A stretch of DNA of 64,000 bases, from NCBI RefSeq assembly GCF_026968045.1, contig NZ_JAPVBQ010000002.1, forward strand, positions 50,933-114,932, in the 5' to 3' direction. Below are positions 54,479 through 63,555 of this stretch, piece after piece. Source of the stretch: Modestobacter sp. VKM Ac-2977. Its GTDB lineage: Bacteria > Actinomycetota > Actinomycetes > Mycobacteriales > Geodermatophilaceae. The notes under the pieces are model-generated. The model searched no databases. It was not told where the DNA came from and worked only from the letters and a program-made list of their open reading frames with translations. The position numbers and the translations under genes are program-made. Numbering within the stretch: position 1 is the first letter of the stretch; each line of letters starts with the position of its first letter.

Positions 54479-55849
54479 GTGAGCGCCGCCCCGCAGGTCG
54501 ACCCCGCACCGCCGCCGGACCAGGCGCTGCGCCGCGAACGCGCCGGTTGGTACTCCTACGACTGGGCGATGTCGGTCTTCAACACCTCGGTGACGACCGT
54601 CTTCCTCGCGCCCTACCTCACCTCGATCGCCGAGGCGGCCGCCGACGCCGACGGCCGGATCCACCCGCTGGGCATCAGCGTCCCGCCGGGCAGCTGGTTC
54701 GGCTACGTGCTGTCGCTGTCGGTCGTGCTGCAGGTGCTCGTGCTGCCGATCACCGGGGCCGTCGCCGACCGCAGCGGCGCCAAGCGCCAGCTGCTGGCCG
54801 CCTTCGCCGCCCTCGGCTCGCTGTGCACCATGTCGCTGTTCTTCGTCGCCGGTGAGCGCTACCTCCTCGGCGCCGCGCTCTTCATCGCGGCCAACCTCTC
54901 CTTCGGCGCGGCGACCGTCGTCTACTACTCCTGGCTGCCCGACCTGGCCGGTCCGGACGAGCGGGACGCCGTCTCCAGCCGCGGCTGGGCCTGTGGCTAC
55001 CTGGGTGGAGCGCTGTTGCTGGCCGGCAACCTGGCGTTGTTCTCCCAGTACGAGGCGCTGGGCCTGACCGAGGGTGAGGCCGTGCGGATCTGCCTGGCCT
55101 CGGCCGGGATCTGGTGGGCCGGGTTCACCGTGGTCAGCGTCTCGCTGCTGCGCAACCGGCGCCCGCGCGAGTCCGCCGTGGCGGTCCCACCCGGGCAGGG
55201 GGCGCTCTCCGGGGGCTTCCGGCAGCTGGCCGCGACGCTGCGCGACCTGCGGCGGTACCGGCTCACCCTGTGGTTCCTCGGCGCCTACCTGCTGTTCAAC
55301 GACGGCGTGCAGACGATCATCGGGGTGTCGGCGCAGTACGGCGCCGAGGAGCTCGACCTCGACCAGTCGACGCTGATCTCGGCGATCCTGCTGGTGCAGG
55401 TGGTCGCCTTCTTCGGGGCGATCGGGATGGGCCGGATCGCCATGGTGGTCGGTGCCAAGCGCACGGTGCTGGGCAGCCTGGTGTTGTGGGTCGGCGTCCT
55501 GGTGGCCGCGTACTTCGTGCAGTCGGGCGCCGTCGTCCAGTTCTACCTGCTCGCCGTCTGCATCGGCTTCGTGCTCGGTGGCACCCAGGCGTTGTCCCGC
55601 TCGCTGTTCAGCCAGCTCATCCCGCCGGGCAAGGAGGCCGAGTACTTCGGCTTCTACGAGATCAGCGACCGTGGGACCAGCTGGCTCGGCCCGTTCCTGT
55701 TCGCCCTGACCTACCAGCTCACCGAGTCCTACCGCTACGCGATCTTCAGCCTCGTCTTCTTCTTCGTCGCCGGCGGTTGGCTGCTGGCCCGGCTGGACAT
55801 GCGCCGCGCGATCGTCGAAGCCGGCAACACCCCTCCGGAGCGTCTGTGA
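54479..55849 (+). CDS. UMF1/Atg22-type MFS transporter
   Basis: This 456-residue major facilitator has 12 hydrophobic segments. The N-terminal RAGWYSYDWAMSVFNTSV and GWACGYLGGALLL are characteristic of the UMF1 (Atg22-like) family, as is GTQALSRSLFSQLIPPGKEAE. Yeast Atg22 exports amino acids from the vacuole; bacterial members have no assigned substrate. The GTG at 54479 is chosen as the start of the conserved region, though a longer frame begins at 54434. It overlaps the thymidine kinase gene by four bases. Confidence 0.88.
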   Translation: MSAAPQVDPAPPPDQALRRERAGWYSYDWAMSVFNTSVTTVFLAPYLTSIAEAAADADGRIHPLGISVPPGSWFGYVLSLSVVLQVLVLPITGAVADRSGAKRQLLAAFAALGSLCTMSLFFVAGERYLLGAALFIAANLSFGAATVVYYSWLPDLAGPDERDAVSSRGWACGYLGGALLLAGNLALFSQYEALGLTEGEAVRICLASAGIWWAGFTVVSVSLLRNRRPRESAVAVPPGQGALSGGFRQLAATLRDLRRYRLTLWFLGAYLLFNDGVQTIIGVSAQYGAEELDLDQSTLISAILLVQVVAFFGAIGMGRIAMVVGAKRTVLGSLVLWVGVLVAAYFVQSGAVVQFYLLAVCIGFVLGGTQALSRSLFSQLIPPGKEAEYFGFYEISDRGTSWLGPFLFALTYQLTESYRYAIFSLVFFFVAGGWLLARLDMRRAIVEAGNTPPERL

Positions 55850-56613
55850 CCCCCACTCCCCCCGCCGGTCAGCTCGCCGCCCTCGACGCCTCGCTGGACG
55901 TCGTCCCGGCCGCCGGTGACCGTCGTCGGCACCCGGCCCCCGCCCACCTGGTCTTCTTCCACGGACCGATGGACTGCGGGAAGTCCACCCTCGCCCTCCA
56001 GGTCGACCACAACCAGAGCCGGCAGGGCCGGCACGGGCTGCTGCTGACCCAGGGCGACCGCTCCGGCACCCCGCAGATCAGCTCCCGGGTCGGGCTGCAG
56101 CGGGCGGCGATCGAGCTGGACGCCGACACCGACGTCCGGCTGCTGGTGCGCGACCGCTGGGCCGCCGGGCAGCGGGTCGACTACCTGATCGTCGACGAGG
56201 CGCAGTTCCTCACCGGCGCGCAGGCCGAGCAGCTGGCCGAGCTGGTCGACGAGTCCCACGTCGACGTCTACGCGTTCGGGCTGACCACCGACTTCCGCAC
56301 CCGGCTGTTCCCGGGCACCCAGCGGCTGTTCGAGCTGGCCGACGACGTGCAGCGGGTGCAGGTCGAGGTGCTCTGCTGGTGTGGCCTGCCCGGCCTGCTC
56401 AACGCCCGGGTGGTCGGTGGCGCCGTGGTGCGCGAGGGGGCGACCGTGGTGGTCGCCGACACCGCGCCGGCACCGCAGCCGCCGGCGGCCGTCCCCGAGG
56501 TCGCGTCCGCCGGGGACGCCGCCGTCCGCTACCAGGTGCTGTGCCGGCGGCACTACTCCCGCGGTCAGCTGGGCCCGACGCCGACCGTGCCGGGGCAGCT
56601 GACCCTGCGCTGA
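55846..56613 (+). CDS. tdk: Thymidine kinase (type II)
   Basis: This cytosolic salvage enzyme phosphorylates thymidine with ATP. The P-loop is HGPMDCGKSTLALQ near residue 42. DYLIVDEAQFLTGAQ carries the catalytic Glu. FGLTTDFRTRLFPGTQRL matches the type II lasso. The zinc ligands include CWCG and the C-terminal YQVLCRRHY. A 25-residue Pro-rich insertion before the last cysteine pair and a longer N terminus make it larger (255 residues) than the usual 200. GTG starts within the transporter stop. Confidence 0.92.
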   Translation: MTPTPPAGQLAALDASLDVVPAAGDRRRHPAPAHLVFFHGPMDCGKSTLALQVDHNQSRQGRHGLLLTQGDRSGTPQISSRVGLQRAAIELDADTDVRLLVRDRWAAGQRVDYLIVDEAQFLTGAQAEQLAELVDESHVDVYAFGLTTDFRTRLFPGTQRLFELADDVQRVQVEVLCWCGLPGLLNARVVGGAVVREGATVVVADTAPAPQPPAAVPEVASAGDAAVRYQVLCRRHYSRGQLGPTPTVPGQLTLR

Positions 56614-56690
56614 ACCGGTCGGGTGCTCACCCGTCGGGGTGGTTGAGCGCTGATACGTCACCCCGTGCGATGATGTTCAGCTGACGACGT

Positions 56691-56716
56691 GGAATCTCTT
56701 TCCTTCATCTGTCGTT
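56691..56716 (+). promoter_or_regulatory. SigR/SigH-type promoter of rbpA
   Basis: GGAAT is followed by exactly 18 bases and then GTT, the consensus of thiol-oxidative-stress sigma factors SigR (Streptomyces) and SigH (Mycobacterium). In Streptomyces rbpA is a known SigR target. A leader of about 85 bases would precede the rbpA start. Confidence 0.8.
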
Positions 56717-56808
56717 GACCCCTGCGACACCCCGCACCGGATGCGTGAGCATGCGGCTGCCCGGGCAGTCCAGATCTGACCGACATCAGCACGAGAGGAC
56801 GGTGTGCC

Positions 56809-57153
56809 ATGGGCGAGCGTTCGCTACGCGGAAGCCGACTGGGCAGCGTGAGCTATGAGACCGAGCGCAACACCGCGCCCATCGAGCGGCAGTACGCCGA
56901 GTACCGGTGTGCCCAGGGGCACCTCGTCACGGTGCCCTTCGCCGATGACGCCGAGCTCCCCGACACCTGGGAGTGCAAGTACGACGGTTCGGCCGCCAAG
57001 CTGGTCGGGGGCGCGGAGCCGGCTCCCAAGAAGGTCAAGCCGCCGCGTACGCACTGGGACATGCTCCTGGAGCGTCGTTCGGTCGACGACCTGGAAGAGG
57101 TCCTCGCCGAGCGCCTCGAGGTGCTCCGTGGTCGCCGGACCAAGGCGTCCTGA
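56809..57153 (+). CDS. rbpA: RNA polymerase-binding protein RbpA
   Basis: RbpA binds the principal sigma factor and core polymerase and stabilises open complexes in Actinobacteria. The 114-residue product has the N-terminal tail GERSLRGSRLGSVSYETER, a core RbpA domain (YRCAQGHLVTVPFADDAELPDTWECKYDG) (given in parts), a basic linker KKVKPPRTHWDMLLERRS and the sigma-interacting domain ELEEVLAERLE-like DLEEVLAERLEVLRGRR. The ATG follows GAGAGGACGG. A consensus SigR promoter lies upstream and a strong terminator downstream. Confidence 0.97.
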   Translation: MGERSLRGSRLGSVSYETERNTAPIERQYAEYRCAQGHLVTVPFADDAELPDTWECKYDGSAAKLVGGAEPAPKKVKPPRTHWDMLLERRSVDDLEEVLAERLEVLRGRRTKAS

Positions 57154-57183
57154 GCGTCTCGGACTGCGCTCGCGCTAGCTGAG

Positions 57184-57227
57184 CACGGCACGGCCCCGGT
57201 GGGACTCCCCACCGGGGCCGTGCCGTG
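57184..57227. terminator. Strong bidirectional terminator after rbpA
   Basis: A perfect 20-bp stem starting CACGGCACGGCCCCGGTGGG closes on the loop ACTC. It lies between the converging rbpA and fxsA genes. Confidence 0.9.
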
Positions 57228-57238
57228 TCCGGGGGCGG

Positions 57239-57766
57239 TCAGGGGTCCGTGCGCTCCGGGTCGACCTCGCCCTCGATCACGCGGCTGGCCGGCCCGGCCC
57301 GGAACGGCTGGTCGGGGCCGGCGACCGGCTCGGTGCGGGTCGAGCGCACGTACACCGGGCCGCGCAGCCGGTCCGGCAGTCGCCGCAGCAGGCCGCGGGT
57401 GATCAGCGCGCGGGGCAGGGCGCGGGTGGCCGGCAGCAGGCACAGCAGGCCCAGCAGGTCACCCAGGAAGCCGGGCAGCACCATCAGCAGCCCACCGAGG
57501 GCGACCAGGCCGGCGTCGCCCAGGGCCCGGCCGGGCGCCCGGTGCTCCTCGGCGCGCAGCCGCAGTTCCCCCAGGGCCTTGGTGCCCTGCCGGGCCAGCA
57601 GCGCCCAGCCCAGCGCGCTGGTGGCCAGGGTGGCGAGGATCGTCCAGCCCAGTCCGATCCAGGAGGCGACCAGGACGTAGACGACGATCTCGGCCAGGGC
57701 CCCCAGCCCGATCGCCGTCCGCAGCCCCGACGACCTGCGTCGTGGGGCGGTGTGGCTGGTGGCCAT
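57239..57766 (-). CDS. fxsA: FxsA family membrane protein
   Basis: This 175-residue membrane protein of the FxsA family is linked in E. coli to relief of phage F exclusion and otherwise has no known role. It has three or four hydrophobic segments (AIGLGALAEIVVYVLVASWIG and others). The family core GWTILATLATSALGWALLARQG is followed by GLVALGGLLMVLPGFLGDLLG. Conserved neighbourhood with rbpA, ppm1 and lnt matches M. tuberculosis Rv2050-Rv2052c. The Pro/Arg-rich tail after RGPVYVRSTRTEP is disordered. Confidence 0.9.
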   Translation of the reverse strand: MATSHTAPRRRSSGLRTAIGLGALAEIVVYVLVASWIGLGWTILATLATSALGWALLARQGTKALGELRLRAEEHRAPGRALGDAGLVALGGLLMVLPGFLGDLLGLLCLLPATRALPRALITRGLLRRLPDRLRGPVYVRSTRTEPVAGPDQPFRAGPASRVIEGEVDPERTDP

Positions 57767-57802
57767 GCGTTCTCCCTCCGCCCGCGGGGCGGTGGGTCCT
57801 CC

Positions 57803-58606
57803 CTACCGGAGGACCCTGGGCCGCCGCCCGTCCCGGGCTCGTGCTGGCACGGGACGGGCCACCCGGCCCGGCAGCCGATCGGCCAGCCGGTCCAGGATGC
57901 CCCACCAGGTCACCCGTACCAGTGCTTCTCCAACGATCGAACCGCTCATCTTGCTCCGCCCGGCTGTGCGTTCGCTGAAGGCGATCGGCACCTCGACCAC
58001 CCGGGCACCGGCCCGGACCGCTCGCCAGGCCCAGTCGACCTGGAAGCAGTAGCCCTGACTGGCGACCGTGTCGAAGGGCAACCGGCGGACGAGCTCCATC
58101 CGAGCCGCCCGGAACCCGCCGGTGGCGTCGGCCAGCGGCAGCCGCAGCGCCCACCGGGTGTACAGGTTGCCCAGCCGGGACAGCGCCAGCCGGTGCGGTG
58201 GCCAGTCGAGCACCTCTCCCCCGGGCACGTACCGCGATCCCAGCACCAGGTCGGCGTCGGCGAGGGCGGCCAGCAGCGCCGGGAGCCGCTCGGGCGGGTG
58301 CGAACCGTCGGCGTCCATCTCGACCACCACGCCATAGCCGTGCTGCTCGGCCCAGCGGAAACCGGCGACGTAGGCCGGGCCCAGTCCCGCCTTGGCGGTG
58401 CGGTGCAGCACGTGCACCCGCTCGTCGGCCGCGGCCCGGGCGTCGGCCAGCTCGCCGGTGCCGTCGGGCGAGGCGTCGTCGACGACCAGGGCGTGCGCGG
58501 TCGGGACCGCCGCGTGCAGCCGGTCCAGGACCGCCGCCAGGTTCCCGACCTCCTCGTAGGTCGGGACCACCACGAGCACCGGCCCGGGGGCCGCCGGGCC
58601 GGTCAC
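57803..58606 (-). CDS. ppm1: Polyprenol monophosphomannose synthase
   Basis: This GT2 glycosyltransferase of 267 residues makes polyprenyl-phosphate-mannose, the donor for lipoarabinomannan synthesis and protein O-mannosylation. VLVVVPTYEEVGNLAAVLD, the metal-binding EMDADGSHPPERLPALL, GSRYVPGG and GYCFQVDWAWRAV are Ppm1/DPM signatures. The GTG start overlaps the lnt stop by four bases. In M. tuberculosis the two activities are fused in Rv2051c; here they are separate but coupled. Confidence 0.94.
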   Translation of the reverse strand: MTGPAAPGPVLVVVPTYEEVGNLAAVLDRLHAAVPTAHALVVDDASPDGTGELADARAAADERVHVLHRTAKAGLGPAYVAGFRWAEQHGYGVVVEMDADGSHPPERLPALLAALADADLVLGSRYVPGGEVLDWPPHRLALSRLGNLYTRWALRLPLADATGGFRAARMELVRRLPFDTVASQGYCFQVDWAWRAVRAGARVVEVPIAFSERTAGRSKMSGSIVGEALVRVTWWGILDRLADRLPGRVARPVPARARDGRRPRVLR

Positions 58607-60207
58607 CGGCCGCGCTCGGCCCGGCGCCGGGCCAGGGCCGGGAACGCCACCGCCAGGACGGCGCCCACGCCCAGAGCGCTCAGCACCCACTCCGGGGCCG
58701 CGCCCAGCCGCTCGGCGACGGTCGAGGAGTCCCGCTGGGCGATCTCCTCGACGAAGGTGTCGGCGGTGAACAGCTCGGAGCGCTGCACGAGGGAGCCGTC
58801 CGGGGCGACGACGGCGCTGATCCCGCTGGTCGCCGCGACCACGACCGTGCGGCCGTACTCGACCGCCCGCAGCCGGCTCATCGCCAGCTGCTGCGCGCTC
58901 TCGTCGGTGTAGCCGAAGGTCGCGTTGTTGGTCTGCACGACCAGCATCCCGGCGCCGGCGTCGACGACGTCGGAGACCAGTCCGTCGTAGGCGACCTCGA
59001 AGCAGATGACGTCGCCGACCCGCGCCCCGCCGACGTCCAGGATGCCGACCTCGGTGCCGTGCACGAAGTCGGTGACCCGGTCGACGAGCGGGCTGAAGAA
59101 CCGGAAGAACGGCCGGGCCGGCACGTACTCCGCAAGCGGCACGGGGTGCCGCTTGACGTAGGTGTCCCCCGGGCCGGTCACCGGGTCCCAGACGATGGCC
59201 GTGTTCGCCACGTACTCCCCCGGCAGCTGCACCACCGCGCCCACCAGGATCGGCGCGTCGATGGCGACCGCCGCGCGGGTGATGACCCGGGCGGCGTCGG
59301 CGTTGCTGTACGGGTCGATGTCGGAGCTGTTCTCCGGCCAGATGACCAGGTCGGGCTGCGCGGCCTCACCGCGCTCGACGGCTGCGGCCAGCTCGAGCGT
59401 CTGGTTCGCGTGGTTGTCCAGCACCGCCCGCCGCTGGGCGTTGAAGTCCAGCCCGGCCCGCGGCACGTTGCCCTGGATGACCGCCACCGTCCGGTCGGGT
59501 CCGCCCGCGGTCAGCGACGACCCCGCCAGCGGCAGCTCCGCCAGCACCCCGACCAGGGGGACGGCGAGCGCACCGACGAGCGCGAGGGCTGCTCCGCGCC
59601 GTCCGGCTCGCCGCTCCGCGGTTCCGGGCCGGCGGGTGGCCCGGTGCAGGCCGACCAGGCCGGCGGCCAGCAGCGTGCCGGTCAGCGCGACCGCGAAGCT
59701 CACCAGCGGGACACCGCCGTAGGCCGCCAGCGCGGTGAACGGCCCGTCGGCCTGGCTGAAACCGAGCCGTCCCCACGGGAACCCGCCCAGCGGCTGGCGG
59801 CCGCGCAGCGCCTCGGCGCCCACCCACAGCGCAGCCGCCCACAACGGCCAGGCGGGCAACCGGGAGGTGGCGGCCAGGGCGCCGCCGAGGAGCGCGAAGT
59901 ACAGCGCCTCGAACACCGCCAGTGCCAGCCAGGGGAATGCGCCGACGTAGATGCCCGTCCAGGACAGCAGGGGCACCAGGAAGACCAGGCCGAGCACCAG
60001 CCCCAGCCACGCCCCGCCGCGCGCCCGTTCGCCGCGGACGGCGAGGGCGAGAGCGGCCGGCCCCAGCACGGCCAGCCCGGACAGGTCGTGCCCGGGGAAG
60101 GCGAGGTACAGCGCCAGGCCACCGGCTGCCGCAACGCCGGTGCGCCAGGGCCACCGACGACGGGGGGCCGGGGGCTCCGCCGGGGTGCTCGAGGTGGCTG
60201 ACTCCAC
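58603..60207 (-). CDS. lnt: Apolipoprotein N-acyltransferase
   Basis: This membrane enzyme adds the third acyl chain to lipoproteins. The N-terminal half has six or so hydrophobic segments, and LGGFPWGRLGFSQAD is diagnostic. The nitrilase-like domain has the catalytic Glu in IWPENSSDIDP, the Lys in DTYVKRHPVPLAEYVP and the Cys in GDVICFEVAYDGLV. A last transmembrane helix closes the protein. The GTG at 60207 is a guess; in-frame GTGs at 60234 and further upstream also exist and no ribosome site decides. Multiple lipoproteins in this window are potential substrates. Confidence 0.93.
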   Translation of the reverse strand: MESATSSTPAEPPAPRRRWPWRTGVAAAGGLALYLAFPGHDLSGLAVLGPAALALAVRGERARGGAWLGLVLGLVFLVPLLSWTGIYVGAFPWLALAVFEALYFALLGGALAATSRLPAWPLWAAALWVGAEALRGRQPLGGFPWGRLGFSQADGPFTALAAYGGVPLVSFAVALTGTLLAAGLVGLHRATRRPGTAERRAGRRGAALALVGALAVPLVGVLAELPLAGSSLTAGGPDRTVAVIQGNVPRAGLDFNAQRRAVLDNHANQTLELAAAVERGEAAQPDLVIWPENSSDIDPYSNADAARVITRAAVAIDAPILVGAVVQLPGEYVANTAIVWDPVTGPGDTYVKRHPVPLAEYVPARPFFRFFSPLVDRVTDFVHGTEVGILDVGGARVGDVICFEVAYDGLVSDVVDAGAGMLVVQTNNATFGYTDESAQQLAMSRLRAVEYGRTVVVAATSGISAVVAPDGSLVQRSELFTADTFVEEIAQRDSSTVAERLGAAPEWVLSALGVGAVLAVAFPALARRRAERGR

Positions 60208-60743
60208 CGTGCCGGTCGCCACCACTGCCGGCACCGCCGCCTTCGCGCTGGCCCGGGTCGGACCCGGGACGCCTGGGACCCGGCGTGCTGCGCGGACCCG
60301 GTCGTGGCACGGACGCCACGACCACGTCCAGCATCCCACTCCGGGCGGGGCGACCGCCGCAGCTCTCCCCGCCCGGCGTCCGTCCCGGGGCACCCCGCGC
60401 CTTCGGGCCGGGACACCGGCCGCTGGCTGCGGCCGCTGCTCCGTTGTCTGGTGACGCGGGGCCCCGCCGGAGCGGACGTCGGGAGTGGGATGTGCACCCT
60501 CGCCGTCCGCGGCTCCCCCTCGGCCTGGCGGGGACACGCAGCCGGCGACGCGAGGTGCGTCACCGGACTGCGTCACCGAGGACGAGCGCGCGACTGTGCC
60601 GAGGGGGAAGCACACCCCGGTCTCCCGGGATGGGGCGACCCCGACCCTAGGCACCGAGCGGACGTCGGGGAACCCCTCGCGACCAGTGGTTCGGAGCGTC
60701 ACCGCAGTGGGACACCGGGTGGCGTCCGGATGTCCCGGCGGGG
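60208..60743. other. Gap between kal and lnt without a recognised gene
   Basis: These 536 bases lie upstream of lnt and downstream of kal. The frame of lnt stays open through most of it, but its translation is Arg/Pro-rich and unlike the family, so coding is doubted beyond a short extension. No RNA gene or strong hairpin is noticed. Confidence 0.5.
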
Positions 60744-61139
60744 TCAGGCAGGGCTGCTGGGGACGACGAGCGTCGCCACCGCCTCCACCACCCGCAGCGG
60801 TGGGTCGAGCACCTGGGCGGCCGAGGCGCCGCGGGAGGGGTCGGCACGGGCGACCACGTCGGCCCAGCAGCGCAGCTCCCGGCTGCGGCGGCCGATCCGG
60901 ACCACCTCGCAGGAGGCCTCCAGGACGTCGCCGGCCTGCACCGCGGCGAGGAAGGAGACCGCCGAGTAGCCGGCGAGCAACCCCTCGTCACCGTCGGTGC
61001 GGATCGCCACCTCGGTCGCGACGTCGCCGAACAGGCCGAGCGTGTAAGCCCCGTCGACGAGCGAGCCGCCGTAGTGGGCGTGCGCGTACGGCACGTAGCG
61101 GCGGTGGGTGACGGTGAGCCCGACCTGGGCGTCGGTCAT
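60744..61139 (-). CDS. kal: 3-aminobutyryl-CoA ammonia-lyase
   Basis: This hot-dog-fold enzyme has 131 residues. It begins MTDAQVGLTVTHRRYVPYAH and continues AHYGGSLVDGAYTLGLFGDV, GYSAVSFLAAVQAGDVLEA and EVVRIGRRSRELRCWADVV. These match the lyase of clostridial lysine fermentation, which removes ammonia from L-3-aminobutyryl-CoA to give crotonyl-CoA. Its start overlaps the kamE stop by four bases, strengthening the assignment to a lysine catabolic operon. Confidence 0.88.
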   Translation of the reverse strand: MTDAQVGLTVTHRRYVPYAHAHYGGSLVDGAYTLGLFGDVATEVAIRTDGDEGLLAGYSAVSFLAAVQAGDVLEASCEVVRIGRRSRELRCWADVVARADPSRGASAAQVLDPPLRVVEAVATLVVPSSPA

Positions 61140-61945
61140 GACGGTTCCTCCTCGGGGACGAGCGCGTGCACCAGGTAGCTGGCGACCTCGCCGGGCGTCG
61201 TCCCCCGGCCGAAGACCTTGTCGACCCCCAGGTCGGCGGCCATCGCCGGGTCGAAGCGGGGGCCGCCGACGACCAGCAGCGGCCGGGACTCCCCCATCGC
61301 CTCGCGGAACGCCCCGGCCAGCTCGCGGGTGTTGCGCAGGTGCGCGTCCCGCTGGGTGACCACCTGGGAGACCAGCACGGCGTCGGCCTTCCGGGCCCGG
61401 GCCGCGTGCACCAGCTCCGGCACGCTGACCTGGGCGCCGAGGTTGGCCACCTGCAGCTCCCGGTAGTACTCCAGGCCCTTCTCCCCCGCGAAGCCCTTGA
61501 GGTTGAGGATCGCGTCGATGCCCACGGTGTGCGCGTCGGTGCCGATGCACGCGCCCAGGACGACGAGGCTGCGCCGGAGCCGGGTCTTCACCGCGGCGTT
61601 GACCTCGCCCGGGGACAGCAGCGGGTAGGGGCGCTCCTCGACGTGGACGGCGTCCAGGTCGACCAGGTGCCGCACGCTGCCGTAGACGACGAAGAAGGTG
61701 AAGGCGGCGCTGTCGCCCGCCGCCCCACCCCCGGATCCGATGCCGGCGCTGTGCACCACCATCGCCGGCTCGATGCCCATCTTCTGCGCCAGCTGCAGCG
61801 CGGCGCCGTCGGCCCTGGGCCCGGGCGGGACGGGCAGCGTGAACGACGTCTGCACCATCCCGTCGCCGGTGGTGTCCCCGTACGGCCGGACGACGCTCGC
61901 GCCCTCCGAGGGGCCAAAGTCGCGATTCTGGCCCTTGTCAGGCAC
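61136..61945 (-). CDS. kamE: Lysine 5,6-aminomutase beta subunit
   Basis: This 269-residue subunit binds cobalamin and PLP. The cobalamin motif D-x-H-x-x-G is present as IGTDAHTVGID near residue 136. The N-terminal VRPYGDTTGDGMVQTSFTLP and the LGAQVSVPELVHAARARKAD and VGGPRFDPAMAADLGVDKVF blocks are typical. It forms the active enzyme with KamD and shifts the terminal amino group of D-lysine or beta-lysine. It overlaps kamD by eight bases and kal by four. Confidence 0.95.
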   Translation of the reverse strand: MPDKGQNRDFGPSEGASVVRPYGDTTGDGMVQTSFTLPVPPGPRADGAALQLAQKMGIEPAMVVHSAGIGSGGGAAGDSAAFTFFVVYGSVRHLVDLDAVHVEERPYPLLSPGEVNAAVKTRLRRSLVVLGACIGTDAHTVGIDAILNLKGFAGEKGLEYYRELQVANLGAQVSVPELVHAARARKADAVLVSQVVTQRDAHLRNTRELAGAFREAMGESRPLLVVGGPRFDPAMAADLGVDKVFGRGTTPGEVASYLVHALVPEEEPS

Positions 61946-63515
61946 GGGACACCTCGCGGGTGAGCAGCTCGGTGGCCGGGTCGAAGTGGTCGGCGGCCTT
62001 GCGGACGACGCCGTCGAGGCCCTTGCCGCCGTCCGGGGACCGCTTGGTGATCCCGAAGGTGCCGTCGGCGATCGCCTGGATCAGGCCCTGCGGGTGTGCG
62101 GCGATCCGCTCCAGCAGCTCGACCGCCTCGGTCAGCACGGTGTGCGCCCGGCGGTCGATGAAGCCGCCGGGCTGGGGGGCGAAGTCCTCGTGCAGGTTCC
62201 CGGCGGCCTCGAGCACGTAGCGGACGTTGCGCAGCGCCAGGTCGCGGTCGCTCAACCAGGGGGTGACCACGGCCTCGGTCATCATCCCGACCAGCAGGAT
62301 GCCCTGACCGGTCAGCGCCCCGGCCAGGTTGAAGAACCCGTCGAGCAGGTAGCCGCGGAACACGTCGCCGGTCATGTGCTTGGTCGGCGGCATCCACTTC
62401 AGCGGCGCGTCCGGGAACAGCCCGCGGGCCAGCAGCGCGTGCGCCAGCTCCAGCCGGAACGACTCGGGGACGGCCGGGTCGATCTCGAAGGCGTGACCCA
62501 GGCCCAGCTGCCAGTCCTCGAGGCCGGCCTCGTGCGCCAGCCGCTCGTTCAGCAGCTGGCTGACGGTGACGGTGTGCGCCTCGTCGACGGCGTCGGCGGT
62601 GGTGAGGTAGTTGTCCTCGCCGGTGTTGATGATGATCCCGGCGCGGGCGTGCACCATCCGGCTGAACCGCTGGTCGACGAAGGTCCGGTGCGGGTTGATG
62701 TCGCGGAAGAGGATCCCGTACATCGCGTCGTTGAGCATCATGTCCAGCCGCTCCAGCCCGGCCAGGACGGCGATCTCCGGCATGCACAGCCCGGAGGCGT
62801 AGTTGGTCAGCCGGACGTAGCGGCCGAGCTCGGCGCTGACGTCGTCCAGCGCGGCCCGCATCAGCCGGAAGTTCTCCTGGGTGGCGTACGTGCCGGCGTA
62901 GCCGGTGCGGGTGGCGCCCTCGGGCACGTAGTCCAGCAGCGACTGCCCGGTGGAGCGGATGACGGCGATGACGTCGGCCCCCGCGCGGGCGGCGGCCTGG
63001 GCCTGCGGGATGTCCTCGTGGATGTCGCCGGTGGCCACGATCAGGTAGATCCACGGACGGCGGGGTGGGTCGCCGTGGGTGGCCACCAGCTCCTCCCGCC
63101 GGGCCCGGTTGGCGTCGATCCGGGCGATCCCGGCACCGACGGCGGCGCGGGCGGCCTCCCGGGCCCGGTCGGCGGCGGCACCCTCGGGCACGGTGAACCG
63201 GGCGGTGCCGGCGCCGACCTGCTCGGCGAGGTCCTGCAGCGTGCCGCCGGAGCCCAGCGCGTGCCAGACCGGCAGGGCGACGCCGTGCTCCAGACCGACC
63301 TGGTCGCGGACCGCGTCCACCACGCGGTTCACCCACGGCACCTCGCCGTCGCCGTCCAGAGGGTCAGTGCCGGTCAACCCGGCCAGCCGCAGCGTGGCCC
63401 GTTCCACCGAGACGGTCGTGTAGGTCGCGGCCAGGTCCACCACCGGCGCCGCCGCCCGGGCGGCGAGCTCCCGCGCCCGCGCCACCAGCGCCTGGTCCAG
63501 CTGCAGTCGGCTCAT
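61938..63515 (-). CDS. kamD: Lysine 5,6-aminomutase alpha subunit
   Basis: This 525-residue subunit provides the catalytic TIM barrel that binds adenosylcobalamin and PLP with KamE. VIRSTGQSLLDYVPEGAT, LTNYASGLCMPEIAVLAGLE, LNDAMYGILFRDINPHRTF and KWMPPTKHMTGDVFRGYLLD are highly conserved. GGGGGAG lies before the ATG at 63515. The operon reads amidohydrolase-kamD-kamE-kal. Later pathway genes (kdd, kce) are not seen in the window and may lie beyond its right edge. Confidence 0.96.
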   Translation of the reverse strand: MSRLQLDQALVARARELAARAAAPVVDLAATYTTVSVERATLRLAGLTGTDPLDGDGEVPWVNRVVDAVRDQVGLEHGVALPVWHALGSGGTLQDLAEQVGAGTARFTVPEGAAADRAREAARAAVGAGIARIDANRARREELVATHGDPPRRPWIYLIVATGDIHEDIPQAQAAARAGADVIAVIRSTGQSLLDYVPEGATRTGYAGTYATQENFRLMRAALDDVSAELGRYVRLTNYASGLCMPEIAVLAGLERLDMMLNDAMYGILFRDINPHRTFVDQRFSRMVHARAGIIINTGEDNYLTTADAVDEAHTVTVSQLLNERLAHEAGLEDWQLGLGHAFEIDPAVPESFRLELAHALLARGLFPDAPLKWMPPTKHMTGDVFRGYLLDGFFNLAGALTGQGILLVGMMTEAVVTPWLSDRDLALRNVRYVLEAAGNLHEDFAPQPGGFIDRRAHTVLTEAVELLERIAAHPQGLIQAIADGTFGITKRSPDGGKGLDGVVRKAADHFDPATELLTREVSRA

Positions 63516-63555
63516 CGCACTCCCCCGTGTCGGGTCGGATCCGGGCAGGTGACGG

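Noticed and set aside
60208-60702. 165-codon N-terminal extension of Lnt
   Set aside because: The extension is Arg/Pro-rich and lacks membrane or signal features, whereas the family begins near the first transmembrane helix.
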